Positions 9,087 through 17,381 of a stretch of DNA of 64,000 bases are shown in pieces. Under the pieces are notes generated by a model. It saw only the letters and a list, made by a program, of their open reading frames with translations. It did not search any database and was not told the DNA's origin. The position numbers and the translations under genes are program-made. Source of the DNA: Subtercola lobariae (GTDB lineage Bacteria > Actinomycetota > Actinomycetes > Actinomycetales > Microbacteriaceae); the NCBI RefSeq assembly GCF_014640255.1, contig NZ_BMGP01000003.1, positions 124,001-188,000 of the forward strand, in the 5' to 3' direction. The stretch's first letter is position 1; each line of letters begins with the position of its first letter.

Positions 9087-9701
9087 ATGAGCACACGCAA
9101 CGCCACTCTGCGCCAGGTCTGGGTCGGGCTTCGCCTGTTCGCCATCATGACCCTCGGGCTCGGCATCGTCTATCCGCTCGCCATCACAGCAATCGGGCAG
9201 CTGGCCGCCCCAGGCCAGGCGAACGGCTCGCTCATCTCTGAGGGCGGCAGCGTTGTCGGGTCGAGCCTCATCGGCCAGAGCTTCACCGATGCGAACGGCG
9301 TGGCGCTGCCGCAGTGGTTTCAATCCCGGCCCTCGGCAGCGGGCGACGGTTACGACGGCAGCGCGTCGAGCGGGTCGAATCTCGGCCCGAACAGCGACAA
9401 GCTGCTGCAGCAGATCACCGATCGCAAGGCCGCCATCGCGGCGAGCGACGGCGTCGACCCGGCATCCATTCCGCCCGACGCGCTGACGGCCTCGGGCTCT
9501 GGCCTCGATGCCGACATCAGCCCGGAGTACGCTCGTGAGCAGGTCGCCCGGGTCGCTGCGGCCCGAAACCTCTCGGAGGCAGAAGTGTCGAAGCTCGTCG
9601 AGTCGTTTGTGGCGGGTCGCGACGCGGGGTTCATCGGTGACCCGACCGTGAACGTTCTTCAGCTCAACCTCGCTCTCGCGGCGCTTTCGGCCGGGCCGTG
9701 A
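9087..9701 (+). CDS. kdpC: K+-transporting ATPase subunit KdpC
   Basis: A 204-residue subunit with one N-terminal membrane helix (FAIMTLGLGIVYPLAITAI) and an extracytoplasmic domain. Family motifs include SLIGQSF, FQSRPSAAG, the S-G-S-N-L-GP-NS segment, and DALTASGSGLDADISPEYA. KdpC assists the KdpB catalytic cycle. GAAAGAACAG lies before the ATG. The TGA overlaps the ATG of the following repetitive ORF. Confidence 0.95.
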   Translation: MSTRNATLRQVWVGLRLFAIMTLGLGIVYPLAITAIGQLAAPGQANGSLISEGGSVVGSSLIGQSFTDANGVALPQWFQSRPSAAGDGYDGSASSGSNLGPNSDKLLQQITDRKAAIAASDGVDPASIPPDALTASGSGLDADISPEYAREQVARVAAARNLSEAEVSKLVESFVAGRDAGFIGDPTVNVLQLNLALAALSAGP

Positions 9702-9898
9702 TGCAGGTGGCGGCGGTTTTGGTGGGCGCGGCCGTGCTGGCGGGCGTGGTGTTGGTGGGCGCGGTGTTGGCGGGCGTGGCGGTGCTTGTGGGCGCGGTGT
9801 TGGTGGGCGCGGCCGTGCTGGTGGGCGTGGTGTTAGCGGGCGTGCCGGTGCGCGTGGATGCCCGCGGCGACGCACGACGAACGAGCTCACCCTCGTGA
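9701..9898 (+). CDS. 65-aa repetitive hydrophobic ORF between kdpC and kdpD
   Basis: The ATG overlaps the kdpC stop (TGATG) and the TGA overlaps the kdpD GTG (GTGA). The product starts MQVAAVLVGAAVL and is nearly all Val, Ala, Gly and Leu in a loose five-residue rhythm (GVVLV, GAVLA, GVAVL), then ends in a short Arg-rich tail. The DNA is a G/T-rich tandem repeat with a period near 15 bp. It may be a real membrane peptide or a repeat expansion that stays open by chance; no homologue is known to me. Confidence 0.4.
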   Translation: MQVAAVLVGAAVLAGVVLVGAVLAGVAVLVGAVLVGAAVLVGVVLAGVPVRVDARGDARRTSSPS

Positions 9899-12633
9899 CC
9901 AGAGGTCTGCTGCACGTCTACCTCGGCGCCGCGCCCGGCGTGGGCAAGACCTTCACCATGCTCGAAGAGGGCCGACGCATGCACGCCGCAGGCCACGACG
10001 TGGTCATCGGTGTGGTCGAGACCCACGGCCGAGCCGCCACGGCAGCGCTCGTCGAGGGCCTCGAGGTGCTTCCCCGGAGGCGGGTCGAACACCGTGCGGT
10101 GACACTCGACGAATTCGACGTGTCGGCCCTCATCGCCCGTAAGCCGGAGTGGGCACTGATCGACGAGTTGGCGCACACCAACGCACCCGGTTCGCTCACT
10201 CCGAAGCGCTTCGCCGACGTGGCGCTGCTGCTCGATGCGGGCATCAATGTGATGTCGACCGTGAACATCCAGCACATCGAAAGCCTGCACGACGTGGTGG
10301 AGCAGATCACGGGAATCGCACAGAACGAGACCATTGCCGACTCGGTGCTGCGCTCGGCCGACCAGATCGAGCTCGTCGACCTTGCCCCCGAGGCGCTGCG
10401 GGCCCGGCTCTCGGGCGGCTTCGTCTACCCGGCAGGCACGATCGATGCGGCGCTGTCGAACTACTTCAGACTCGGCAATCTGACCGCGCTGCGAGAGCTC
10501 GCGCTGCTGTGGCTGGCCGACGAAGTGGATGTCGCACTCACCGCCTACCGCGCCGAGCACGGCATCGGCCAGAAGTGGGAGGCCCGCGAACGAGTGGTGG
10601 TGGCGCTGCCCGGCGGCGCAGAAGGCGAAACCCTTATTCGCCGCGGAGCCCGTATCGCGGCCCGATCGAGCGGAGGCGAGCTGCTCGCGGTGCACGTCAG
10701 TGGTGCAGACGGTCTCGCGGCCGCGAACCCCGGCGCCCTCGCCCAGCAGCGCACCCTCGTCGAGCAGCTCGGCGGGCACTACCACCACGTGGTGGGCGAC
10801 GACACCCCTCAAGCGTTGGTCGATTTCGCGCGCGGGGTGAACGCCACGCAGCTGGTGGTGGGCGTGAGCCGGCGGTCGAGGCTCACGGCATTGTTGACGG
10901 GGGCGGGAATCGGCGCCACGGTCATCCGTGAGTCTGGTGACATCGACGTGCATATCGTGACGCATGCAGCCGCCGGTTCGCTCGCCCTGCCGCGCCTGGG
11001 CGGGGCTCTGACGCTTCGCCGGCAGTGGGCGGGCGGCGCCATCGCGGTGCTCGGGCTCAGCGCACTGACCTGGGCGATGGCTGCGCTGCGCACCGACGAC
11101 TCCATCACCAGTGAGGTGCTGCTCTACCAACTGCTCGTTGTGATCGTGGCCCTGGTGGGCGGTTTGCGACCTGCTGTTCCCACGGCCGTCGCCGCCGGCC
11201 TGCTGCTCGACTACTTCTTCGTGTCGCCGCTGTACACGGTGACCATCGCCGACCCGCGGCACTTTTTGGCTCTACTCGTCTTCTTGGTGGTGGCCGTGCT
11301 GGTCAGCGTGGTTGTCGACTCCTCGGCCCGTCGGTCACGCGCGGCCAGGCGCAGTGCCGCCGAGGCCGAAACGCTCGCCACGGTCGCCGGCAGCGTGCTG
11401 CGGGGTCAGGATGCCCTGCAGGCCCTCATCGATCGCTTGCGCGAGGTCTTCTCGCTCGAACGGGTCACTCTCGAGTCGGGCGGCGAGGTGCTGTACGAGG
11501 CGGCTGAGCACGCGGCCGCGGAGCCGCTGGCCGCCGAGCCGATTGGCAGAATCGCGCCCGACAGCGTGACGCCGTTGGTCACGGCCGCCGAGACGGCTGT
11601 CTGGATTGCATCCGGCGATGGGGTGCACTATGGTACGGCCCCCAATGGTGCGGCGCATGGCAGTGAGTTACCCGACGGTCTGGCGCACGCGCAGGCGCAG
11701 GCCAGTGCGGCGAAAGCGCCCGAGAAATCCGCTGAGCGGCCTGGCGATGCCACGCACGCCGACACCCAGCGCACCGCGTACCCGTTGTCTGAATCGGCTC
11801 AGTTGGTTGTGGTCGGGCGGCCACTGCAGGCGTCTGACCGGCGCATTCTCGCCGCGTTTCTCTCGCAGATCGAGTCGGCGCTCGTGCAGCGGCGCCTCGC
11901 TGCAGAAGCCGAGAGCATGCGGCCGCTCGAACAAGCCGACCGCATGCGCACGGCGTTGCTGGCCGCGGTCGGGCACGACCTGCGAACGCCGCTTTCGTCG
12001 GCCACGGCTGCCGTCTCGAGCCTCGCCAGCAGCGAGGTCGACTGGAGCGACGTCGATCGCTGTGAGCTGCTTCGCACGGCAGAAGAATCGCTGGTCACCC
12101 TGGCCGAGCTGGTGAACAATCTGCTCGACGTCAGCCGTCTCCAGGCCGGAGTACTCGCGGTCTCGCGCTCAGAGGTCGGTCTCGACGAGGTGGTGCCGCT
12201 CGCGCTCGACGAACTGCACGTCGCGCCCGGGGCCGTCGTGATCGACGTATCGCCGGCACTGCCTCCGGTGGTCTGCGATCCCGCTCTTCTGCAACGAGTG
12301 ATCGTGAATCTGCTGTCGAATGCTCTGCGCTACTCGCCCGCGGGTACTCAACCGATCGTCGGGGCCAGCGCCTTCGGTGACACCGTTCAGTTGCGAATCA
12401 TCGACCGCGGGCCTGGCATACCGCCCGAACGGCTGACCGATGCCTTTCAGCCGTTTCAGCGCTTAGGCGACACCGACAACACCACCGGAGTCGGGCTCGG
12501 GCTCGCTCTGTCGAGAGGCTTCGTCGAGGCGATGAACGGTACGCTCGAAGCCGAAGACACCCCGGGCGGAGGGCTGACCATGGTGATCACGCTGCCCCGC
12601 GGCCACCAGAGCTCTGCAGAGGGCGACTCCTGA
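9895..12633 (+). CDS. kdpD: osmosensitive K+ channel histidine kinase KdpD
   Basis: A 912-residue sensor kinase. The N-terminal KdpD domain has a Walker-like GAAPGVGKTFTM at about residues 11-22. A UspA-like segment, a cluster of four membrane helices at about 360-470, a GAF-like region, a HisKA domain with the phospho-accepting histidine in AAVGHDLRTPLSS (about residue 694) and an HATPase domain (NLLSNALRYSP, DRGPGIPPE, GVGLGLALS) follow. A stretch at about 590-620 rich in Ala and Gln is an insertion-like linker. The GTG start overlaps the preceding small ORF; the stop overlaps kdpE (TGATG). Confidence 0.96.
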   Translation: MTRGLLHVYLGAAPGVGKTFTMLEEGRRMHAAGHDVVIGVVETHGRAATAALVEGLEVLPRRRVEHRAVTLDEFDVSALIARKPEWALIDELAHTNAPGSLTPKRFADVALLLDAGINVMSTVNIQHIESLHDVVEQITGIAQNETIADSVLRSADQIELVDLAPEALRARLSGGFVYPAGTIDAALSNYFRLGNLTALRELALLWLADEVDVALTAYRAEHGIGQKWEARERVVVALPGGAEGETLIRRGARIAARSSGGELLAVHVSGADGLAAANPGALAQQRTLVEQLGGHYHHVVGDDTPQALVDFARGVNATQLVVGVSRRSRLTALLTGAGIGATVIRESGDIDVHIVTHAAAGSLALPRLGGALTLRRQWAGGAIAVLGLSALTWAMAALRTDDSITSEVLLYQLLVVIVALVGGLRPAVPTAVAAGLLLDYFFVSPLYTVTIADPRHFLALLVFLVVAVLVSVVVDSSARRSRAARRSAAEAETLATVAGSVLRGQDALQALIDRLREVFSLERVTLESGGEVLYEAAEHAAAEPLAAEPIGRIAPDSVTPLVTAAETAVWIASGDGVHYGTAPNGAAHGSELPDGLAHAQAQASAAKAPEKSAERPGDATHADTQRTAYPLSESAQLVVVGRPLQASDRRILAAFLSQIESALVQRRLAAEAESMRPLEQADRMRTALLAAVGHDLRTPLSSATAAVSSLASSEVDWSDVDRCELLRTAEESLVTLAELVNNLLDVSRLQAGVLAVSRSEVGLDEVVPLALDELHVAPGAVVIDVSPALPPVVCDPALLQRVIVNLLSNALRYSPAGTQPIVGASAFGDTVQLRIIDRGPGIPPERLTDAFQPFQRLGDTDNTTGVGLGLALSRGFVEAMNGTLEAEDTPGGGLTMVITLPRGHQSSAEGDS

Positions 12634-13316
12634 TGCGGGTGCTCATCGTCGATGATGACGCGCAGATTCGGCGTGCCCTGCGCATCAACCTGAACGCGCG
12701 CGGCTACGAGGTGGTGCTGGCCGCCACGGGTGAGGATGCCCTGAAACAGGCTGCCGAGCATCCAGCCGAACTCGTGGTGCTCGATCTCGGGTTACCGGGG
12801 CTCAGCGGTATCGCAGTGATCGAGGGCCTGCGCGGTTGGAGCACCGTTCCGATTCTCGTGGTGAGTGGGCGCAGTGATTCGGCAGACAAGGTCGACGCAC
12901 TCGATGCGGGGGCCGACGACTACGTCACGAAGCCGTTCGCCATCGATGAACTGCTGGCGCGCATCCGGGCCCTGACCAGGCGAAACGTGGCAGGGGTCGA
13001 CGAACCGGTTGTGACGTTCGGCGACATCACGGTCGACCTGGCGGCCCACGACGTGCGCAGCGGCGACACCGTCGTGAAGCTGACGCCGACAGAGTGGAAG
13101 CTGCTCGAGGTGCTGGTGCGCAACCCGCGCCGGCTCGTGACGAAACAGCAACTGCTCAGCACGGTGTGGGGTTCGGCTTACACCACCGAAGACGGTTACC
13201 TCCGGCTTTACTTGGCACAGCTGCGCAAGAAACTCGAACCAGACCCGTCGCGCCCCCGGTACCTCATCACCGAACCGGGCCTCGGCTACCGTTTCACCCC
13301 CGGCACCAGCGCTTAG
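12633..13316 (+). CDS. kdpE: response regulator KdpE
   Basis: A 227-residue OmpR-family regulator, partner of KdpD. The receiver domain has the acidic pair in VDDDAQIRR, the phosphorylated aspartate in VVLDLGLPG (about residue 52) and the lysine in YVTKPF. The C-terminal winged helix ends ITEPGLGYRF. It should switch on the kdp operon when potassium is scarce; a candidate target is the GTTAGGAA repeat at 4961-4979. Confidence 0.95.
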   Translation: MRVLIVDDDAQIRRALRINLNARGYEVVLAATGEDALKQAAEHPAELVVLDLGLPGLSGIAVIEGLRGWSTVPILVVSGRSDSADKVDALDAGADDYVTKPFAIDELLARIRALTRRNVAGVDEPVVTFGDITVDLAAHDVRSGDTVVKLTPTEWKLLEVLVRNPRRLVTKQQLLSTVWGSAYTTEDGYLRLYLAQLRKKLEPDPSRPRYLITEPGLGYRFTPGTSA

Positions 13317-13330
13317 CCGCTGCCGATGCA

Positions 13331-13402
13331 GGAGTTACGTCGGAGGAGACGCGATATGGCCGCAATACGCGGGGATGCGCCACCAACTCCGCCCTAACTG
13401 CC
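13331..13402. repeat. palindromic element of the second family, copy 2
   Basis: Arms AGTTACGTCGGAG and a partly matching complement at 13381-13402 enclose a centre with GCGGGGATGCGC, similar to the element at 4864-4930. It lies between the convergent kdpE and zinc-ribbon-type genes. The arms are more diverged than in copy 1. Confidence 0.5.
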
Positions 13403-13464
13403 ACGCACGCCTCGCGGGCCGGTCCGTTCAGGTCGCCGCGCCGAAGTCGGCGGGCGATCGCGCC

Positions 13465-14199
13465 TTAGAGGCCCGACTCCTCCGTGCGAACGAGGATGCA
13501 GCTGCTGTCGGGGTCGAGCACCACGTCGTCGGGCGCGGCGAGGCGAATCTTCGCCAGGTCTGACTCGTGCAGCTTCACGTTGCTGCCCATCGAGATTCCG
13601 CGGGTCAAGAGCGCCGCGCCGATGCCGTAGCGCTCGCGCTGCCGGTTGTAGAGCGCCAGAAGTTCGTCGCCGATGCCGCCCGCGATCAGATCGCGCGAGA
13701 CCTGCACGCCCGCACGCTCATGTGTGATCTCGGCGAGGGCCGCATCACGGTCGGTCTGCAGGGCGTCACGCTCGGCGGTGAAGATACCGATTTCTTCGGT
13801 CACGAGTGCGAGCCGGGCGTTGATGTCGTCGATGCGCTCCATCACGGCCAGCTCGATGTCTTCGAGGTCTGATTGCCGCTTCTCGAGCGAGGCGATCTCG
13901 TGCTCGAGACCCTGAATGTCTTTAGTCGACGAACTGGTCTCAAGCCGGGAGCGGTCTCGTTTCATTCGCGTCGCGACAACTTCGACGTCAGATTCGACCC
14001 GCGAGATCTCGAGCTGAGCATCTTCGAGTTCGCCGTTCACCGCGGCCAGTCGGTGCGAAACGGCGCCGATCTGACCTGCAAGTTCGTCGAGCCGTTTCTG
14101 CTGCGGCAGATTCTTCGCCTTGTGGTTCAGTTGCGCGAGCCGAGTGTCGGCAGCCTGAAGTTCGAGCAGCGACCTCTGTTCTGAAACGGGTGCTTTCAT
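13465..14199 (-). CDS. coiled-coil protein of the C4-type zinc-ribbon family, ribbon degraded
   Basis: A 244-residue protein made of a long antiparallel coiled coil (about residues 10-175, rich in heptads such as LAALNGELEDAQLEI) and a short C-terminal domain ending SSCILVRTEESGL. Relatives carry two Cys pairs in this domain; here only one Cys remains (SMGS and DPDSSC at the usual sites), so zinc binding looks lost. The ATG at 14199 has GAAGGAAACC upstream. The gene commonly accompanies the Nif3-like gene, as here. Its role is unproven. Confidence 0.85.
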   Translation of the reverse strand: MKAPVSEQRSLLELQAADTRLAQLNHKAKNLPQQKRLDELAGQIGAVSHRLAAVNGELEDAQLEISRVESDVEVVATRMKRDRSRLETSSSTKDIQGLEHEIASLEKRQSDLEDIELAVMERIDDINARLALVTEEIGIFTAERDALQTDRDAALAEITHERAGVQVSRDLIAGGIGDELLALYNRQRERYGIGAALLTRGISMGSNVKLHESDLAKIRLAAPDDVVLDPDSSCILVRTEESGL

Positions 14200-14253
14200 G
14201 TGCGGGTTTCCTTCAGTAAAACGGTTGGAGTTCAGAGTAGTGCTCGCGCGCAC

Positions 14254-15072
14254 TTACTGGGTGACGACGAAATCCCAGGGGTCGGTGCGCACATCGCTTA
14301 CGGTCACGGTGACGCCGGGCAGGGCATCCCGCAGCTGCGTTGCGGCTACGTCGAGCCAGAGCCACTCGCTGGCCCAGTGCGAAACGTCGATGAGGGCGGG
14401 GCCGCCGCCGATGGCCGCCTGCTCACGTGCTTCTGACGCAGGGTGGTGGCGCAGATCTGAGGTGATGTACACGTCGGCGGCTTGAACGAGCGGGTTGCCG
14501 ATCAGCGAGTCGCCGGCCCCGCCGCATAGGGCGACGCGCGAGATGAGAGTGTCGTACGCTCCGGCGACGCGGATGCCCGTGGCCGTGGCCGGCAGCAGCT
14601 CGGCCAGAATCAGTGCCAGGCGCCCTAGTGTGACGCGCTCGGCCAAATCGCCCGCGCGCCCGAGGCCGGTACCGGGCACAGCGCCTTCGACGAGCGGAAC
14701 CTCGTTCACGAGCCCCAGTCGCCGCGCGATGACACTCGACACTCCGTTGTCGACGATGTCGGCGTTCGTGTGTGCGGCGACCAGCGCGCAGTTGGCGCGA
14801 ATGAGCCGAGCGAGCATCGAACCCTTGTAGGTGGTCTCAGCGACAGTCGTCACGCCGCGAAGCAGCAGCGGGTGGTGCACAAGCAGCAGCCCGGCGCCGA
14901 GCTCAACGGCCTCGTCGACCGTTTCGGCGACGGCGTCGACGGCGAGGTGGATGCTCGAAACCTCGGCCCCAGGCGACCCGCTCAGTAGCCCGGGCGAATC
15001 CCACGGCTCAGCATTTTCGATGGGCCAGAGCCCTTCGATCACAGCGTTGACTTCGCGAACCGTAACTGACAC
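14254..15072 (-). CDS. Nif3-like dinuclear metal centre hexameric protein
   Basis: A 272-residue protein of the Nif3/YbgI (DUF34) family, often annotated as a GTP cyclohydrolase I type 2-like protein. Metal-site motifs are LLLVHHPLLLRG at about residues 62-73 and the histidine in VAAHTNAD; a C-terminal HW is in DVSHWASEW. TAGGCT lies 7 nt before the GTG start, suggesting a leaderless mRNA. It ends 54 nt before the coiled-coil gene, which is probably co-transcribed. Confidence 0.88.
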   Translation of the reverse strand: MSVTVREVNAVIEGLWPIENAEPWDSPGLLSGSPGAEVSSIHLAVDAVAETVDEAVELGAGLLLVHHPLLLRGVTTVAETTYKGSMLARLIRANCALVAAHTNADIVDNGVSSVIARRLGLVNEVPLVEGAVPGTGLGRAGDLAERVTLGRLALILAELLPATATGIRVAGAYDTLISRVALCGGAGDSLIGNPLVQAADVYITSDLRHHPASEAREQAAIGGGPALIDVSHWASEWLWLDVAATQLRDALPGVTVTVSDVRTDPWDFVVTQ

Positions 15073-15079
15073 AGCTCTC

Positions 15080-15085
15080 AGCCTA
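15080..15085 (-). promoter_or_regulatory. -10 box for leaderless Nif3-like gene
   Basis: TAGGCT on the minus strand, 7 nt before the GTG at 15072. Confidence 0.45.
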
Positions 15086-15108
15086 CGGCGTGCGCGGGCG
15101 CGTGGGTC

Positions 15109-16332
15109 TCAGGTGCCCTCGGGCGTCGTCGTGGCCGGAACCGTCATGGCCGGCGTCGTGGTGGCCGGCACCGTGTTCGTCGGAGCTCCGCCCTTGGCCA
15201 GCACCTTCTTGGTCGACACCGTCACCGTGAACTTCGTGTTCTGGCCCAGAACCTTCGTCGGCCCCACCAGCCTCCGCAGCTCGGGCTGGTACGCCAGATG
15301 CGAATTGAAAACGGTGAACAGTTGCCCGCCGCCGCGCAGCACGCGGCCCGTGTCACGCAGCATCGCGAGTGCGACACCGGTGTGCACCGAGCTGCCCACG
15401 TGAAAGGGCGGGTTGCACACGATGACATCTGCGCTGTCGTCGGGCTGCTGAGCGAGCCCGGTGTCTCGAACTACGCTCACCCGACCCCCGAGGCCGTTCG
15501 CCAGCACGGTCGCGGCAGCCGATTCAACCGCCGCGGCCGACTGATCGGTGGCGATGACGCTCAACTCTGGCCGCTGCGTCGCCAACACCGCCGCGAGCAC
15601 GCCCGTTCCGCAGCCGAGGTCGATGGCGGTTCGGGCGGCGGGGTCGATCTGGTCGAAGAACGTGAGCAGAAAACGTGTGCCGATGTCGAGGGTCGTGCCC
15701 GAGAAGGCTCCGCCGTGGGCAGCGATAGTGAGGCCGAGCTCGGGGTTGACGACGAGCTTGGGGTACGGGCGCGCATCCACTGGCCGACGGCTGCCGCGCG
15801 CAACGAGCACTCTCGACTTCTGCCTCGCGAGACTGACGTCGAGCGTACCGAAGTAGTGACCGAGCACGTCGTTCATGGCAAGCGAAAGGTGTTTGATGCG
15901 GCCGCCGGCGAAGACCACCACGTCGTCGGCGGCGTACCGTGCAACAGCGTCGGCGATTTCGTCGAGCTCGGCCAGCGAGCGAGGCAGCTGAAGCAGCACG
16001 ACGCGTGCCCCCGCCAGCAACGACTCGTCGAGGGCGCGACTCTCGAAGCACGAACTCAGCTCGAATTCTTCCGCATTGGCGGCGAGGGCCAGCTCACCGC
16101 TCAGCGCATCTTGATGCACCCGGATGCCCGACAATCCGTGCTCGAACGACACCCCCAGCGTCAGTGCGCCGTAGCGGTCGCCGATCACAACCACGTCGCG
16201 GCCGTCATGCACACCGGCCAGCGTGGCAAAAGCCTCATCGAGAATGAGCCGATCGCTGGCATCACTCGCGAAGAGATTCGGCGCCTCGACATCGGGCCAC
16301 CGTCTCAGCAGGCGATACGAGAACTCACTCAT
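15109..16332 (-). CDS. class I methyltransferase, RsmC/RlmG-like
   Basis: A 407-residue protein with two methyltransferase-like halves, as in RsmC and RlmG, which methylate guanines in rRNA. The active C-terminal half has the AdoMet loop AIDLGCGTGVLAAVLA and the catalytic NPPFHVG motif. The ATG at 16332 begins the conserved part and overlaps the preceding small gene by 8 nt. The C-terminus carries a Thr/Pro repeat tail (VPATTTPAMTVPATTTPEG) encoded by repetitive DNA, which is not part of the family core. Confidence 0.85.
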   Translation of the reverse strand: MSEFSYRLLRRWPDVEAPNLFASDASDRLILDEAFATLAGVHDGRDVVVIGDRYGALTLGVSFEHGLSGIRVHQDALSGELALAANAEEFELSSCFESRALDESLLAGARVVLLQLPRSLAELDEIADAVARYAADDVVVFAGGRIKHLSLAMNDVLGHYFGTLDVSLARQKSRVLVARGSRRPVDARPYPKLVVNPELGLTIAAHGGAFSGTTLDIGTRFLLTFFDQIDPAARTAIDLGCGTGVLAAVLATQRPELSVIATDQSAAAVESAAATVLANGLGGRVSVVRDTGLAQQPDDSADVIVCNPPFHVGSSVHTGVALAMLRDTGRVLRGGGQLFTVFNSHLAYQPELRRLVGPTKVLGQNTKFTVTVSTKKVLAKGGAPTNTVPATTTPAMTVPATTTPEGT

Positions 16333-16504
16333 CTGGTGGTTTGTTTCTGCGGTAGTGCGACCGCGGCCGTCGCCTCGAAAGCCAGTACGCGCCGAGCCCC
16401 AGAATGAGAACGACAACACCGAACCCGATGGGAATCAGCGGGTTGAGACCGGTGAGAGCGAGCTCAGGATGCTCGGCCATCCTCACCGCAAGAAGCTGAC
16501 TCAC
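16325..16504 (-). CDS. 59-aa membrane protein with LALTG sorting-like signal
   Basis: The product begins MSQLLAVRMAEHPE, then LALTG, a hydrophobic helix (LIPIGFGVVVLILGLGAYWL) and a basic tail SRRRPRSHYRR. This matches the order of a cell-wall sorting signal for class E sortases (LAxTG), but without any secreted domain before it. GGGAGG lies just before the GTG at 16504; an ATG at 16480 is the alternative. Its stop overlaps the methyltransferase start by 8 nt, so the pair is coupled. Confidence 0.6.
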   Translation of the reverse strand: MSQLLAVRMAEHPELALTGLNPLIPIGFGVVVLILGLGAYWLSRRRPRSHYRRNKPPDE

Positions 16505-16575
16505 CGGGCCTCCCTCGTCTTCTCGAACGGGTGCGTGCGAACCGTTCGCGTTCAATCTACTCGGCCACGCCTGCC

Positions 16576-16581
16576 TACAAT
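16576..16581 (+). promoter_or_regulatory. -10 box before methyltransferase
   Basis: TACAAT lies 6 nt before an ATG (16588). A second ATG at 16603 has a strong GGAGG 8 nt upstream, so the transcript could be leaderless from the first or ribosome-site driven from the second. Confidence 0.45.
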
Positions 16582-16602
16582 CGTGTGATGGAGGCCCGAC
16601 GA

Positions 16603-17259
16603 ATGTCTGAGCAGAACCCCTTCGGCCGAGACTACTGGGAAGAGCGGTACGCCGCACCCGGGCTGGCCTGGAGCGGCGACCCGAACCCCGTGCTCGTGAC
16701 CGAAGCCGCCGAGCTCACCCCGGGCACAGCCCTCGACATCGGCAGCGGCGAGGGCGGCGATGCGTTCTGGCTCGCCACGCTCGGCTGGAACATCACCGGC
16801 GTCGACATCTCGACGAATGCGCTCGAGAAGGCTCGCACCAGGGCGGAGTCGCTCGATCTGGCGGCGGCAGCGCGCATCCAGTGGCAACAGCACGACCTCA
16901 CCGCGTGGGCGCCACCCGCGCAGAGCTTCGACCTCGTTTCGGCGCAATTCATGCACCTGCCCGACCCGAGTCGCAGTACGCTCTTCGCGGCGCTGGCCGC
17001 AGCGGTCGCGCCGGGCGGCACCCTGCTCATCGTCGGCCACGACGTTTCACGCGAGGTGGATGCCCATCAATCCCACCGCGCAGCGCTGATGTTCACCATT
17101 GACGACGTTCTCGCCGCCATCGACGGGGAAGACCTCCACGTCGAAGCGGCCGAGTCGCGCGAGCGCGCTCAAGTGGCGGCCCACACCGAATCGGGCCACC
17201 TCCGCGACATCGTGGTGCGGGCGACCCGCCCGCGATCTCAAGCAGGCGAATCGCGGTGA
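16603..17259 (+). CDS. class I SAM-dependent methyltransferase
   Basis: A 218-residue small-molecule-type methyltransferase. It starts MSEQNPFGRDYWEERY, has the AdoMet motif I ALDIGSGEGGDAFWLA at about residues 45-60, the acidic loop GVDIST, and a post-motif region VAPGGTLLIVGHD. Sequence style is close to tellurite-resistance/thiopurine-type methyltransferases, but the substrate cannot be told. The start is chosen for its GGAGG site; 16588 is the alternative. Confidence 0.82.
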   Translation: MSEQNPFGRDYWEERYAAPGLAWSGDPNPVLVTEAAELTPGTALDIGSGEGGDAFWLATLGWNITGVDISTNALEKARTRAESLDLAAAARIQWQQHDLTAWAPPAQSFDLVSAQFMHLPDPSRSTLFAALAAAVAPGGTLLIVGHDVSREVDAHQSHRAALMFTIDDVLAAIDGEDLHVEAAESRERAQVAAHTESGHLRDIVVRATRPRSQAGESR

Positions 17260-17381
17260 GTGCTGCCCGCCCCGCGGCAACGGCCGCGTTGTAAGCTGGC
17301 CCTCCGCGAGCCATGAGCCCGCGGCGCACGGCCCGCACAGCGGCGGCGCCGGCAGCGAACCTTGAGGGAGGGCGAGCGGTC

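Noticed and set aside
9021-9890. 289-aa minus-strand ORF rich in Pro, Arg and Thr over kdpC and the repeat
   Set aside because: It is the complement of kdpC plus the G/T-rich repeat; its composition is that of a shadow frame.
15298-16407. 369-aa plus-strand ORF
   Set aside because: Complement of the RsmC/RlmG-like gene, with no motif of its own.
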